DNA of 33,167 bases from Geobacteraceae bacterium GWC2_53_11 (GCA_001802645.1 MGZJ01000005.1:66349-99515), one strand, 5' to 3'; positions 1 through 11,335 are shown, counted from the first letter of the stretch. Notes: generated by a model not told the origin, from the sequence alone. Program-made: numbers and translations.

Positions 1-1
1 G

Positions 2-406
2 ACGGAGCGCTTCCGCCGTCAGGGGGCGCCCTGGCAGCAGAGCGTTGATGCTGCGACAGCGGAGTTCATGGGCGAAACCTGCCCAATCGTCATGATCATG
101 AACCGCGTCGCGATATCGCTCCGCACCATCATCGGCGACCAAATGCGCCTGAAAAAGATCCCCGGCCGCCGCCCGGAGGCGTTCATCGCCCATCGTGATT
201 TTGGCGACATCATCGAATACTGCCGGATCACCCGTGGTGACAAAAAGGACGTCGCCAAACAGCTCGACTGGTGGGTGGATCAGGCACAGCAACAGGCGCC
301 GGTTCATATGTCGGTCGAACGCGCCCGGAGCAACGAGGCACCGAAATCAAAGAGAAAAAGGCGGCGGCGAAAGTCAAACGCTAAAAACAGGACGGAAGGT
401 ATATAA
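2..406 (+). CDS. pcnB: Poly(A) polymerase / CCA-adding-like enzyme, C-terminal part (partial at left edge)
   Basis: The frame is open from base 2 to a TAA stop at 404-406, so this is the last 134 residues or so of a gene that starts outside the window. The segment with LKKIPGRRPEAFIAHRDFGD, then DWWVDQAQQQ, then a very basic tail rich in KRKRRRRK matches the layout of the C-terminal arginine-rich domain of bacterial PcnB: a helical 'R-R-F-hP-F-aaydf' segment, a WW motif, then a poly-basic tail. PcnB adds 3' poly(A) tails to RNA and so promotes decay. The basic tail probably contacts RNA. The nucleotidyltransferase core, which would prove the call, lies outside the window. An ATG at 68 is internal and should not be taken as the start. 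The alternative is another tRNA-nucleotidyltransferase-family protein. Confidence 0.68.
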   Translation, partial: TERFRRQGAPWQQSVDAATAEFMGETCPIVMIMNRVAISLRTIIGDQMRLKKIPGRRPEAFIAHRDFGDIIEYCRITRGDKKDVAKQLDWWVDQAQQQAPVHMSVERARSNEAPKSKRKRRRRKSNAKNRTEGI

Positions 407-423
407 CTAAAGTGGAGTGAGAA

Positions 424-1179
424 ATGACTGAATCATTTGAAAATAAGCTACAGGCAACTGAAGCATATTACCGAAGGTCGCTTGATGCATTACTCTATTA
501 CGCTAAAACCTTTATCTTCGATGGAACCCACCCTTTGCACATCAGTACGGTATCCCTCTATGGGTCAATTCTTGAACTCTGCGGCAGCCTAATCCCACTT
601 TTAGAGACTGAGCACTTTTCAACAATTCCTGTAGTCCTAAGAAGTATTCTTGAAGCATATGTGGATTTAGAAAACCTTTGCAAAGAACCAACATATGGTT
701 ACTCATTGGAAATTAAATATCTGACAGAGAATCTAAAATTCTTAAAAGAGGCTAGGAATGGAAAAAATGATTATCTCGGCATAATTTCAGAAGCTCCGGA
801 TTTAGAAGAGCGAATATCATTAATGGAAGTGGAAAAAAATCGATTACTTACCCTTGGTTACAAAGACCTAAACAAGTTCGAAAGATTTTCTAAAGCTGGC
901 TTGGAAAACGAATATAAAACTGTTTACAATTGGCTATGCTGTGCATCTCATAATGATTACAGAGCGTTGCGGGAACGCCACTTGGAACCATGTGAGCAGG
1001 GGCTTACAATTTATTATTTTAAAGAAGCTGATTACCAAGAGCTGGAGACTTTATTTGGAACGGCCTCGGAGCTGCTCCTCAGAGCTTCTTTTGCTATACA
1101 CACACTGCTGAAATCTGAAAAAATGACCGAGCTCACACATTTTCGGCAAGAATTAGACGAGTTACGAGGCGATGTATAA
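424..1179 (+). CDS. Unknown protein, DUF5677-like
   Basis: This is a 251-residue soluble, mostly helical protein with no signal peptide. The ATG at 424 is preceded by a GGAG ribosome site and lies 17 bp after the pcnB stop. The segment around residues 55-85 (several hydrophobic helices, then PVVLRSILEAYVDLENL) and the later CCASHNDYRAL stretch resemble DUF5677/DUF6988-type proteins, which carry an Arg-Ser-x-x-Glu helix and a conserved His. No biochemical function is established for them that I can rely on. The gene is visibly more AT-rich than its neighbours and uses many AAA, ATT and TTA codons, which suggests later acquisition. It overlaps the longer reading frame of the next gene by 8 nt, but the real start of that gene is further downstream. 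Confidence 0.72.
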   Translation: MTESFENKLQATEAYYRRSLDALLYYAKTFIFDGTHPLHISTVSLYGSILELCGSLIPLLETEHFSTIPVVLRSILEAYVDLENLCKEPTYGYSLEIKYLTENLKFLKEARNGKNDYLGIISEAPDLEERISLMEVEKNRLLTLGYKDLNKFERFSKAGLENEYKTVYNWLCCASHNDYRALRERHLEPCEQGLTIYYFKEADYQELETLFGTASELLLRASFAIHTLLKSEKMTELTHFRQELDELRGDV

Positions 1180-1255
1180 TTTAACTGACTTGAACAAACC
1201 CTTCAGGTCAAACGCAAATCAATTAAATGACTTTATACACTCAGGAGATTTATAC

Positions 1256-1657
1256 ATGTCGATCAGCATATTTTCTGTACTGAAGATGGTTCCATGGGGC
1301 GAGGTCATCAGCAAAGCGCCGGAGATCGCCGATGGAGCCAAAAAGCTCTGGAACGCAGTTGCCAAAAAGCAGGCAGCGACGGAAACACCAACCGAAGCCA
1401 CACCGTCTGAACTTTCACCTGAAGTTATCTCCCTTGCCTCGCTCCAATCACAATTGGCAGCCGCAGAAGCACGGATAACCGAACTGCACACCCAGATGCT
1501 GGAGTCCACAGAATTGATAGAAGCTCTTGCCGATCAAAACAGCCAATTGGTTAAACGCCTGGATGACACCCGGATAAGAATCCAATGGCTAACGGGAACC
1601 GTAGTTGTTCTTGGTGTTGTCACCGTGATCACCCTGGTTGTAATGTTCTCCCGCTAA
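1256..1657 (+). CDS. Small coiled-coil protein with C-terminal membrane anchor
   Basis: This 133-residue protein is of unknown function. I chose the ATG at 1256 because CAGGAGA sits about 7 nt upstream. An in-frame ATG at 1172 would add 28 unconvincing residues and has no ribosome site. Residues 1-40 hold VLKMVPWGEVISKAPEIADG, followed by an Ala/Lys-rich helix. Residues 60-108 form a heptad-like coiled coil (LASLQSQLAAAEARITELHT). Residues about 110-131 (WLTGTVVVLGVVTVITLVV) form one membrane helix with only SR after it. That makes it a tail-anchored inner-membrane protein with its bulk in the cytoplasm. It sits 76 bp after the DUF5677-like gene, so the two may be co-transcribed. I do not recognise a family. 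Confidence 0.72.
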   Translation: MSISIFSVLKMVPWGEVISKAPEIADGAKKLWNAVAKKQAATETPTEATPSELSPEVISLASLQSQLAAAEARITELHTQMLESTELIEALADQNSQLVKRLDDTRIRIQWLTGTVVVLGVVTVITLVVMFSR

Positions 1658-1661
1658 ACAC

Positions 1662-1707
1662 GAAAAGCTCCGTTAATCCTGTATTCACAGTATTTACGGA
1701 GCTTTTC
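1662..1707. terminator. Bidirectional intrinsic terminator
   Basis: An inverted repeat has arms GAAAAGCTCCGT and ACGGAGCTTTTC around a loop of about 20 nt. It lies between the plus-strand coiled-coil gene and the convergent minus-strand PPOX gene. The A/T ends give a T tract in both directions, so it can stop transcription from either side. Confidence 0.8.
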
Positions 1708-1731
1708 AACCAATCGAATATAAAACCCAGC

Positions 1732-2103
1732 TTACAACGTCTGGGTAGCAGAAGCGATACTGACCGCCATTGTTGCCCGCGCCCATGAATATTTCGCCTT
1801 CAGCACATCAAAATCCGGGCCTGACGTAATTATCTCCGCCGTCCCCTTGATCAGAAAACCAGTGCCAGGGCCGATGTTGCCCGCTACCTTACTGCTCCCG
1901 AAGGTGATCAACACATTGTTGTTGAATGCAATATTGGCCTCGGTATGCTGCATGTACCCAACCGGAATCAACAGCCGCTCATCATCTGTGATTGCTACAT
2001 AACTGTTCCAGGTGTTGACCATGTGCGGCCCTTCCTGCCCCAATGTAGCAATGGCAACCACGCCATCTTGTTTCAAAACTTCCCGCATTTTGTCAGGAAT
2101 CAT
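1732..2103 (-). CDS. Pyridoxamine 5'-phosphate oxidase (PPOX) fold flavin-binding protein
   Basis: This is a 123-residue, single-domain split-barrel protein. The start MIPDKMREVLKQDG is chosen because AAGGAGAT sits at proper spacing; a frame reaching 2169 adds 22 residues with no support. The stretch GVVAIATLGQEGPHMVNTWN is the typical first strand pair of small PPOX-class FMN proteins ('.a.l.T.g.dG.phv.p...'). The later GTGFLIKGTAEI matches the 'v.v.G.A.v' strand that closes the barrel. Members bind FMN, F420 or heme, often as dimers, and many have no known substrate. True PdxH is longer (about 210 residues), so a role in vitamin B6 synthesis is not implied. It lies 87 bp downstream of the radical SAM gene on the same strand. 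Confidence 0.82.
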   Translation of the reverse strand: MIPDKMREVLKQDGVVAIATLGQEGPHMVNTWNSYVAITDDERLLIPVGYMQHTEANIAFNNNVLITFGSSKVAGNIGPGTGFLIKGTAEIITSGPDFDVLKAKYSWARATMAVSIASATQTL

Positions 2104-2190
2104 CGTATTTATCTCCTTGTGTTTTTTAATCTTACTGCGGGAATTGTACTGCTGAGTGCAGGTTACCACGTTCGGGCAAATTTGTTTGAA

Positions 2191-3072
2191 TCAATAATAT
2201 TCCTCCTGATAAGCAGGCACCTCATCGAGAAAGCCAGGGCGCCCGGCGGCGTATGCCAAGGCGGTGTCAACATCGGCAATCAAGCGTTCGCGATCCTTGG
2301 GATAGCTACCGGCCAGGTTGAGGAAATTGGAGACGTGGTTCGAGCGGAGCATGGTTTTGCCGGGGTGCAGATGCAGAAGCATTTCCCGCGCTTCCAGCAT
2401 CAACTCGCGGCGGGTGCATTGTTGGAGCGAGCGGACAAAGTCGTCATTGTGGCGGTGAAACATAGTAAGCAGCGAGAAGTACTCCGGGGTCACCCGGTTA
2501 ACCCACCCGGCAGTCGCCCGGGCATGTTCCAGGCTCCGTTCCCGTCCCGCAAGACCAAGGATGGCCGTTACCGACAGCTTCATACCCGCCTCACGGGCCG
2601 ACACTGCCAGCTCCGCCATACGGCCCGAATCAAACCCCTTGTTGACCGCCAGCAGCGTTGCGTCATCGCCCGACTCCAGACCGAAATAGAGGATCTTCAG
2701 CCGCTTTGCCCGCAGCACGGCCAACTGTTCCGCACTCTTGGTCGTCAGGCTGTTGGGTGAGGCATAGGAGGCCACCCGTGTCAGGCCGGGGAACGTAGCC
2801 GTCAGAGCATCGAGAATGGTGCAAAGATCATCGAACGGGTAGACCAGGGCATCGCCGTCCGCCAGAAAGACCCGGTCGATACGCGAGCGGTAATGAAGCG
2901 GAATCTCGGCAATCTCCGCCAGAATTTCACCCAAAGGCCGGATGTGGAACTTCTTCCCTTTGTACATGCCGCAGAAACGGCACTGGTTCTGGGAACAACC
3001 GATGGTAACCTGAAAGATCAGACTGCGGGCTTCACTGGGAGGGCGAAACAGAGGTTCGATGTAGCGTGGCAT
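2191..3072 (-). CDS. Radical SAM protein of unknown substrate
   Basis: This is a 293-residue protein. The start MPRYIEPLFRPPSEA at 3072 is chosen because the longer frame to 3120 would run into the preceding gene. The cluster-binding cysteines are C26, C31 and C34 in GCSQNQCRFC, a CX4CX2C spacing rather than the usual CX3CX2C. This spacing is known in one branch of radical SAM proteins that share the 'C...C.FC.MYK' sequence. LADGDAL (about 71-77) and YFGLESGDD match the SAM-contacting strands. These proteins cleave S-adenosylmethionine with a [4Fe-4S] cluster to make a 5'-deoxyadenosyl radical. The substrate cannot be read from the sequence. The gene follows the outer-membrane gene by 19 bp, with only a weak AAGG ribosome site. 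Confidence 0.85.
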   Translation of the reverse strand: MPRYIEPLFRPPSEARSLIFQVTIGCSQNQCRFCGMYKGKKFHIRPLGEILAEIAEIPLHYRSRIDRVFLADGDALVYPFDDLCTILDALTATFPGLTRVASYASPNSLTTKSAEQLAVLRAKRLKILYFGLESGDDATLLAVNKGFDSGRMAELAVSAREAGMKLSVTAILGLAGRERSLEHARATAGWVNRVTPEYFSLLTMFHRHNDDFVRSLQQCTRRELMLEAREMLLHLHPGKTMLRSNHVSNFLNLAGSYPKDRERLIADVDTALAYAAGRPGFLDEVPAYQEEYY

Positions 3073-3091
3073 ATCGAATAACCTTATGACG

Positions 3092-3535
3092 TTAGAATTT
3101 AAGATCCAGGCCGATTCCAAGAGACTGCGGTGTCGTTTTAGGGTCGCCGCGCTGGAGCTCGGGAGTTACCGCAAGATATTTATAATCGACTTTAAAGATC
3201 AGGTTTTCACCAACCAGGTAGTTGAATCCTAATTGAGCAGCAACACCTGTTCTAAGCCTGGTGATGTCTCCCGTCCTCGCGTCCGGATGGTACGTGTACG
3301 CAAGGCCGGTACCCATGTAGGGCAGGAAATCCTTGGCAATTTTAAAGCCGTATTTCGCCGTAACCACGCCCGGTTCCGGTGCCTTGCGGTCAGCAGGAGC
3401 AGTAGTCAGGTTCCCGCCGCTCAATGAGAACTGCCGATAGAGTTCATCGGCAGTTCCTAGAGATGGATGTGCGAGCATAACAGCACCAACAAACATTACT
3501 GCAGCAATGTGTATAGTAAGCTGCCTTATACGCAA
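3092..3535 (-). CDS. Small outer-membrane beta-barrel protein
   Basis: This 147-residue protein starts at a TTG (3533-3535) with TGGAG about 8 nt upstream. An in-frame ATG at residue 14 would cut into the signal peptide. Residues 1-29 form a signal peptide: basic RIRQ, a hydrophobic core and a possible cleavage site after SLGTA. The mature part has alternating short strands (AKYGFKIAKDFLPYMGTGLAYTY, AAQLGFNYLVGENLIFKVDYKYL) and ends in GIGLDLKF. A terminal Phe on an amphipathic strand is the usual BAM-complex signal. It resembles OmpW/opacity-type small barrels, but too loosely to name. It is the first gene of a likely unit with the radical SAM and PPOX genes. I found no convincing promoter in the 200 bp upstream. 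Confidence 0.75.
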   Translation of the reverse strand: MRIRQLTIHIAAVMFVGAVMLAHPSLGTADELYRQFSLSGGNLTTAPADRKAPEPGVVTAKYGFKIAKDFLPYMGTGLAYTYHPDARTGDITRLRTGVAAQLGFNYLVGENLIFKVDYKYLAVTPELQRGDPKTTPQSLGIGLDLKF

Positions 3536-3676
3536 AGAGTAAACTCCATTTCAAGTGTCCGGATAGTATGGGTTTATATATTCTGGCTTCTACTGAGGAT
3601 TTGTATCTGTTGGCAGTTCAGTAACGATACAGGATGTGTGAATATATCAGAATTGAACGTAAAGTTCTCTGTAAAT

Positions 3677-3712
3677 AAAAAAGGCCCGATGCAATGCACC
3701 GGGCCTTTTTAC
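3677..3712 (-). terminator. Intrinsic terminator of the kor operon
   Basis: A GC-rich hairpin, GGCCCG...CGGGCC with an 11-nt loop, is flanked by A and T runs 24 bp beyond the korC stop. Read on the minus strand it ends in a run of six T. The flanking A run makes it usable in the other direction too, but no plus-strand gene needs it. Confidence 0.87.
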
Positions 3713-3735
3713 AGATATTACTCTGTGTATTAATC

Positions 3736-4284
3736 TCAGGCGCTTGCCGCCAGAGCCTTTTCATAACCGATACTGAAGGCCTTCTTGTTCAATTCGATAA
3801 ATGCTTCCGGAACACTCGAAAGAACCGCCTTTTCAGCATTATCACGGCTAACCTGACCGGTCAACGCAACCATTGCCCCAAGAGCTACGATGTTGGCAAC
3901 AATCTCACGACCAACATCGTTTTTAGCTGTGTTAATGATCGGGAAAGAAACGATCTTGAAATTCCCTTTGGTCGGAAGTTTTGTAACGAGATCAGAATCC
4001 ACCAGCAGGATGCCGCCCTCTTTCAGGTCGTGAGTATACTTGTCACACGCTTCCTGAGTCATGGCCAGCAGTGCGTCTACCGTAGTGGCTTTCGGATAAT
4101 CGATCGGACCATCAGAAATGATAACTTCCGACTTAGATGAGCCGCCACGTGCTTCAGGGCCATAGCTTTGCGACTGGACAGCCTGTTTCCCTTCGTAGAT
4201 CGAAGCGGCTTTGGCCATAATAATCCCGGCGGTGATCAGACCCTGTCCACCTGAACCGGAAAATCTGAGTTCATATCTTGACAT
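3736..4284 (-). CDS. korC: 2-oxoglutarate:ferredoxin oxidoreductase, gamma subunit
   Basis: This 182-residue subunit belongs to a 2-oxoacid:ferredoxin oxidoreductase. The start MSRYELRFSGSGGQG at 4284 is chosen for its AAGGAG site; the open frame to 4395 overlaps korB and has no support. SGSGGQG at 9-15 is the family's glycine-rich opening, and QSYGPEARGGSSKSEV (about 42-57) is the highly conserved loop of gamma/POR_C domains. The complex turns 2-oxoglutarate and CoA into succinyl-CoA and CO2 and passes the electrons to ferredoxin. Specificity for 2-oxoglutarate rather than pyruvate is inferred from the neighbouring TCA genes. It follows korB by 28 bp and ends the operon. Confidence 0.9.
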   Translation of the reverse strand: MSRYELRFSGSGGQGLITAGIIMAKAASIYEGKQAVQSQSYGPEARGGSSKSEVIISDGPIDYPKATTVDALLAMTQEACDKYTHDLKEGGILLVDSDLVTKLPTKGNFKIVSFPIINTAKNDVGREIVANIVALGAMVALTGQVSRDNAEKAVLSSVPEAFIELNKKAFSIGYEKALAASA

Positions 4285-4312
4285 GAATATATCGCTCCTT
4301 TTCCTGTAATTG

Positions 4313-5134
4313 TTACTTGGCAGCCTGGGCACGCTCGATAACTTTAGCGTACTCGGCAGTATACTCAGGCTTGGTTTCATCCTTGTAGAGAACACCAGTA
4401 AGAATCTTACCCTGCAGCTGTTCAGCAGTCATTTTTTCGGCTGCTTTAACAGGCACGGCAACTTCTTTCAAGCGGTTCATCATTTCGATGACCGACTTGT
4501 ACTTGTTACGACGGCCGTAGGTAGTCGGGCAGTCATCAAGGATTTCAACGACCGAGAAGCCTTTGTGCTGAATGGCTTCTGCAATCAGTTTATCAATCTG
4601 GTTTGCATGGAATGCAGTACCGCGGGCAACAAAAGTAGCGCCTGCGCCGATTGCCAGTTTGGCAATATCAAAACCCGGATCAGGGTTGCCGTACGGAGTG
4701 GTGGAAGCCTTGTGACCGGTAGGGGTACAAGGTGAGAACTGTCCGCCGGTCATTCCGTAGATGTAGTTGTTCATGATGATGTAGGTCATGTTGATGTTAC
4801 GACGGCAGGCGTGGATGAAGTGGTTACCGCCGATTGCAGTACCGTCTCCGTCGCCGCCGACCAGGATAACATTCATTTCTGGCTTGGCCATTTTAACACC
4901 GGTAGCAAATGCAGCGGCACGGCCGTGAGCTGTGTGCAGCGTACAGCAGTCAATATAACCGGGAAGACGTGATGCGCATCCGATACCGGATACAACTGCA
5001 GTCTCTTCTTTTTTCAGATTGAGCGAGTCCATGGCGCGAATCAGCCCCTTCATGACGATACCGTGGCCGCAGCCTGGGCACCAGATGTGGGGCAATTTGC
5101 CGGGACGAATCCATTTATCATAATCAAATGCCAT
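4313..5134 (-). CDS. korB: 2-oxoglutarate:ferredoxin oxidoreductase, beta (TPP-binding) subunit
   Basis: This 273-residue beta subunit holds thiamine pyrophosphate and carries out decarboxylation. WCPGCGHG at 18-25 is the family's opening motif. GGDGDGTAIGGNHF from residue 93 is the TPP/Mg2+ motif (GDG...N), followed by NNYIYGMTGGQ, which supplies further metal and cofactor contacts. The length is typical for the short beta subunits of the four-subunit KorDABC type. The cysteines around SGIGCASRLPGYIDCC are usual in this family. The gene begins 1 nt after the korA stop, so its ribosome site lies inside korA and the two are probably translationally coupled. Confidence 0.94.
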   Translation of the reverse strand: MAFDYDKWIRPGKLPHIWCPGCGHGIVMKGLIRAMDSLNLKKEETAVVSGIGCASRLPGYIDCCTLHTAHGRAAAFATGVKMAKPEMNVILVGGDGDGTAIGGNHFIHACRRNINMTYIIMNNYIYGMTGGQFSPCTPTGHKASTTPYGNPDPGFDIAKLAIGAGATFVARGTAFHANQIDKLIAEAIQHKGFSVVEILDDCPTTYGRRNKYKSVIEMMNRLKEVAVPVKAAEKMTAEQLQGKILTGVLYKDETKPEYTAEYAKVIERAQAAK

Positions 5135-5135
5135 G

Positions 5136-6269
5136 TTATTTAACCTCCTTAATCTTTTCGAGGATCTGGTCAGGATTGATCGGTTCTCCGTCTACACGGA
5201 AAATCCCCAGGACCGGAACCTTGCCCTGCGCGCAACGCTCAAGCTCAAGTGAACACATACCCAGGTTCATCTCTGGAATAACGATGCCTTTTACTTTGGC
5301 AGCCAAAGCCTTGATCTGCTTATCCGGGAACGGCCAGAATGTCTTGATACGGAACATGCCGGCTTTGATGCCCTGTTCACGGGCAACGTTGACCGCATAA
5401 CGTGCTGAACGTGAGGTTGAACCGTATGCTACAACGACAACGTCGGCATCTTCCAGCAGATACTCTTCAAACGTGACGATATCGTCAATGTTTGCATCCA
5501 CCTTACGGATCTGGCGCTCTTCCTCAGCCTGAACAACATCAGCTTTTGTAGTCGGGAAGCCGTCCTGCATTTTGTTGAGACCGGTAACATGGAACTTGTA
5601 GCCGGAACCGAAGGCAGCCAGCGGAGGAACATCACCGAAGCTGGTGTCGTATGGTTTATATTGTTCAGGTGGTACTGTGGGAGTTTTACGCGGAGTTACT
5701 TCGATTTCGCCTGCATCAGGGAATACGATGCGCTCACGCATGTGAGCAACGATTTCGTCCGGCATAACCATAACAGGAGTACGATATTTTTCGGCCAGAT
5801 TGAAGGCACGAATAACTTCTTCGTATGTTTCCTGAACTGAAGCAGGAACTAGACAGATAGCAGGATGGTCACCATGTGTTCCCCACTTGGCGCACATAAC
5901 GTCGGACTGGCTCGGGCCGGTAGGCATACCGGTTGAAGGGCCGCCACGCATAACGTTGTATACTACGCAGGGAATCTCGGCGATGCAGCCATAACCGATC
6001 AATTCCTGTTTCAGGGAAAGACCGGGGCCGGATGTAGAAGTGAGCACTTTTGCACCGGCAAGCGATGCGCCAAGAATTGCAGCCATGGCGGCAATTTCAT
6101 CTTCCATCTGAAGGAATTTACCACCGGTTTTAGGCAGTTCGGCTGACAGTACTTCAGATACTTCTGTCGAGGGGGTAATCGGATAACCTGCAAAGAAGTC
6201 GCAACCGGCGTATAATGCGCCGTGTGCAGCTGCTTCGTTACCCTGAAGAAACGCTACTTTTTTGGACAC
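5136..6269 (-). CDS. korA: 2-oxoglutarate:ferredoxin oxidoreductase, alpha subunit
   Basis: This 377-residue alpha subunit starts at an ATG preceded by AGGAGGAA. LQGNEAAAHGAL (8-19) and YPITPSTEVSE (29-39) are the standard alpha-subunit motifs that help bind the substrate and the TPP pyrimidine. FLQMEDEIAAMAAILGAS is the conserved Glu-containing helix. MRGGPSTGMPTGPSQSD is the signature loop of this family. The C-terminal VVVVAYGSTSRSARYAV stretch belongs to the transketolase C-like domain. The gamma domain is a separate gene here, as in four-subunit Kor enzymes. It follows korD by 21 bp. In this pathway the enzyme takes 2-oxoglutarate from the isocitrate dehydrogenases encoded upstream. Confidence 0.94.
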   Translation of the reverse strand: MSKKVAFLQGNEAAAHGALYAGCDFFAGYPITPSTEVSEVLSAELPKTGGKFLQMEDEIAAMAAILGASLAGAKVLTSTSGPGLSLKQELIGYGCIAEIPCVVYNVMRGGPSTGMPTGPSQSDVMCAKWGTHGDHPAICLVPASVQETYEEVIRAFNLAEKYRTPVMVMPDEIVAHMRERIVFPDAGEIEVTPRKTPTVPPEQYKPYDTSFGDVPPLAAFGSGYKFHVTGLNKMQDGFPTTKADVVQAEEERQIRKVDANIDDIVTFEEYLLEDADVVVVAYGSTSRSARYAVNVAREQGIKAGMFRIKTFWPFPDKQIKALAAKVKGIVIPEMNLGMCSLELERCAQGKVPVLGIFRVDGEPINPDQILEKIKEVK

Positions 6270-6290
6270 TGTTCATTTCCTCCTGTGGAT

Positions 6291-6488
6291 TTATTCGGTA
6301 ATGACTTTAATGGCGAAGTCTGGACAACGCAATTCACACTGCATACATTTGATACATGCCTCAAGGTTCTTAACAGATGCATAGAACCCTTTCATCTCGA
6401 GAACATCCTTCGGACAGAACTCGACACAAATATGGCATCCCTTACAGTACTTCTCAATAATCTCGATTTTTGGCAATGTTTTTTCCAT
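6291..6488 (-). CDS. korD: 2-oxoglutarate:ferredoxin oxidoreductase, delta (2x[4Fe-4S] ferredoxin) subunit
   Basis: This 65-residue ferredoxin-like subunit is the first gene of the kor set. The start MEKTLPKIEII at 6488 has AAGGAG 10 nt upstream; the frame to 6539 has no start support. It carries two CxxCxxCxxxCP motifs, CKGCHICVEFCP and CIKCMQCELRCP, which bind two [4Fe-4S] clusters and carry electrons from the TPP site to free ferredoxin. The gene order delta-alpha-beta-gamma matches KorDABC-type enzymes. Confidence 0.93.
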   Translation of the reverse strand: MEKTLPKIEIIEKYCKGCHICVEFCPKDVLEMKGFYASVKNLEACIKCMQCELRCPDFAIKVITE

Positions 6489-6510
6489 CTTAGAAATACT
6501 CCTTTTTCCC

Positions 6511-6539
6511 GTAATAAAAGGTGGTAAATACAGGCTCAA
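6511..6539 (-). promoter_or_regulatory. Possible internal promoter of korDABC
   Basis: On the minus strand TTGAGC (6534-6539) and TATTAC (6511-6516) are 17 bp apart, each matching 4 of 6 sigma70 positions. The site lies just after the mdh hairpin and before korD. The predicted start falls close to the ribosome site, leaving a very short leader, so the call is weak. Confidence 0.35.
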
Positions 6540-6548
6540 AATGTAGCA

Positions 6549-6579
6549 AAAGAAGGGCGGAAATTTTCCACCCTTCTTT
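6549..6579 (-). terminator. Hairpin terminator after mdh
   Basis: A near-perfect inverted repeat has arms AAGAAGGG.GGAA and TTCC.CCCTTCTT and a 3-nt loop, 31 bp beyond the mdh stop. The single mismatch becomes a G-U pair in minus-strand RNA. It is followed by TTTG. It may terminate partly, lowering kor expression relative to mdh. Confidence 0.75.
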
Positions 6580-6609
6580 CAACTACTTCCAGAGACCTGG
6601 AATCAAAAA

Positions 6610-7626
<1,017 letters not shown>

Positions 7627-9039
7627 TCACATATTTTCAATCAGAGCATCGGCAAAACCTGAACAGGAAAGCAGCGTAGCCCCCTGCATCATTCTTTCAA
7701 AATCGTACGTCACGCGTTTCTGACCGATAGTCCGCTCAAGCGATTTAACAATCAGATCAGCAGCATCCTGCCATCCCATATATTCAAGCATCATAACACC
7801 CGAGAGAATTACGGAGCCGGGATTAACCTTGTCAAGATTGGCGTATTTAGGCGCCGTCCCGTGCGTTGCCTCGAAAATGGCATGACCGGTTACATAATTA
7901 ATATTAGCACCCGGAGCAATTCCAATTCCGCCGACCTGAGCGGCAAGCGCATCGGAAAGGAAATCACCTTCCAGATTCATGGTAGCAACGACATCGAATT
8001 CTTTAGCCCTGGTAAGAACCTGCTGCAGGGTAATATCTGCAATGGTATCCTTGATCATCAGAAGCTTTTTCAACTGACCGTTTCCGTGAGTCGGCATCAG
8101 GGTAAGAGCCGCTTCAACCTCGTTGCGTATATCGGCCTGCTGCTGGGGCGACATCATATCATATCCGGGATCAACCATTCGCGCATTTTCTTCAACAGAC
8201 AGCAACGAATTGCGATCCTGATTACCGATAACCCACGATTCACGTTCAGTTACAACACGTGAACGAAACTCGGAAGTAGCCAGCGCGTACCCCCAATCCT
8301 TGAACGCCCCCTCAGTAAACTTCATAATATTGCCCTTGTGGACAATAGTCACTGATTTGCGCTTATGAGCAAGCGCATACTGAATAGCGGCACGTATCAG
8401 ACGCTCAGTTCCGCACCGGGATATCGGTTTGATACCGATAGAAGAACATTCGGGAAATCGAATTTTGCTGACGCCCATCTCTTTGATCAGAAATCGGACG
8501 ACCTTGTCACATTCCGCAGTTCCGGTCATCCATTCAATGCCTGAGTAGATATCTTCGCAATTTTCGCGGAAGATGACCATGTCAACATCTTCCGGCCTTT
8601 TTACCGGTGTAGGAACCCCCTGAAAATAGCGAATCGGACGAAGACAGGTGTACAGGTCAAGTATCTGCCTGAGAGCAACATTCAGTGAGCGGATACCGCC
8701 GCCAATCGGAGTAGTCAGCGGCCCTTTGATTCCGACCAGAAATTCCTTGAATGCCTGAACGGTTTCATCAGGCAACCAGGCCTTATCCCCCATCTGGTTG
8801 CGAAACCTGTTAAAGGGCTTTTCACCGGCAAACACTTCCATCCAGCTGATTCTTTTCGAGCCGCCGTAGACTTTTTCCACGGCGGCATCGAAAACACGAA
8901 CCGAAGCTTTCCAGATATCAACACCGGTACCGTCACCTTCTATATAGGGAATGATCGGGTTATCAGGCACATTCAAAGTACCGTCGCTTCCCATGGTGAT
9001 CTTTTCCCCTGAGGGAACTGTAACGTATGTATACTCCAT
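7627..9039 (-). CDS. icd: NADP-dependent isocitrate dehydrogenase, homodimeric type
   Basis: This 470-residue enzyme of the isocitrate/isopropylmalate dehydrogenase superfamily converts isocitrate to 2-oxoglutarate. PYIEGDGTG begins the fold. [15 protein letters not shown] includes the serine that is phosphorylated by AceK in E. coli. [15 protein letters not shown] and [15 protein letters not shown] are conserved catalytic regions, and HGTAPKYAN holds the Lys-Tyr pair that selects NADP. It is longer than E. coli Icd (416 residues); the extra length seems to lie in the loop around [20 protein letters not shown], as in some other bacterial forms. The gene lies 61 bp after a second, unrelated isocitrate dehydrogenase gene. 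Its ribosome site is weak, so expression probably depends on the upstream gene. Confidence 0.94.
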   Translation of the reverse strand: MEYTYVTVPSGEKITMGSDGTLNVPDNPIIPYIEGDGTGVDIWKASVRVFDAAVEKVYGGSKRISWMEVFAGEKPFNRFRNQMGDKAWLPDETVQAFKEFLVGIKGPLTTPIGGGIRSLNVALRQILDLYTCLRPIRYFQGVPTPVKRPEDVDMVIFRENCEDIYSGIEWMTGTAECDKVVRFLIKEMGVSKIRFPECSSIGIKPISRCGTERLIRAAIQYALAHKRKSVTIVHKGNIMKFTEGAFKDWGYALATSEFRSRVVTERESWVIGNQDRNSLLSVEENARMVDPGYDMMSPQQQADIRNEVEAALTLMPTHGNGQLKKLLMIKDTIADITLQQVLTRAKEFDVVATMNLEGDFLSDALAAQVGGIGIAPGANINYVTGHAIFEATHGTAPKYANLDKVNPGSVILSGVMMLEYMGWQDAADLIVKSLERTIGQKRVTYDFERMMQGATLLSCSGFADALIENM

Positions 9040-9100
9040 CTAGCTCACTTTGCCGGACACTAAATACAATTATAAAAGAGCTTTATAACAGCAAACCTTG

Positions 9101-11335
<2,235 letters not shown>

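Noticed and set aside
19..258. Minus-strand open frame of 79 codons at the left edge
   Set aside because: It is antisense to the pcnB-like frame, which has family-like sequence; this one has no recognisable pattern or ribosome site.
3467..4140. Two plus-strand open frames across the korC terminator and korC
   Set aside because: The first crosses the outer-membrane gene's promoter region and the terminator hairpin. The second is antisense to korC. Neither has protein-like composition.
9066..9090. Small AT-rich inverted repeat (TTATAAA...TTTATAA) between idh and icd
   Set aside because: It has no GC in the stem and no T run, so it is not a believable terminator.
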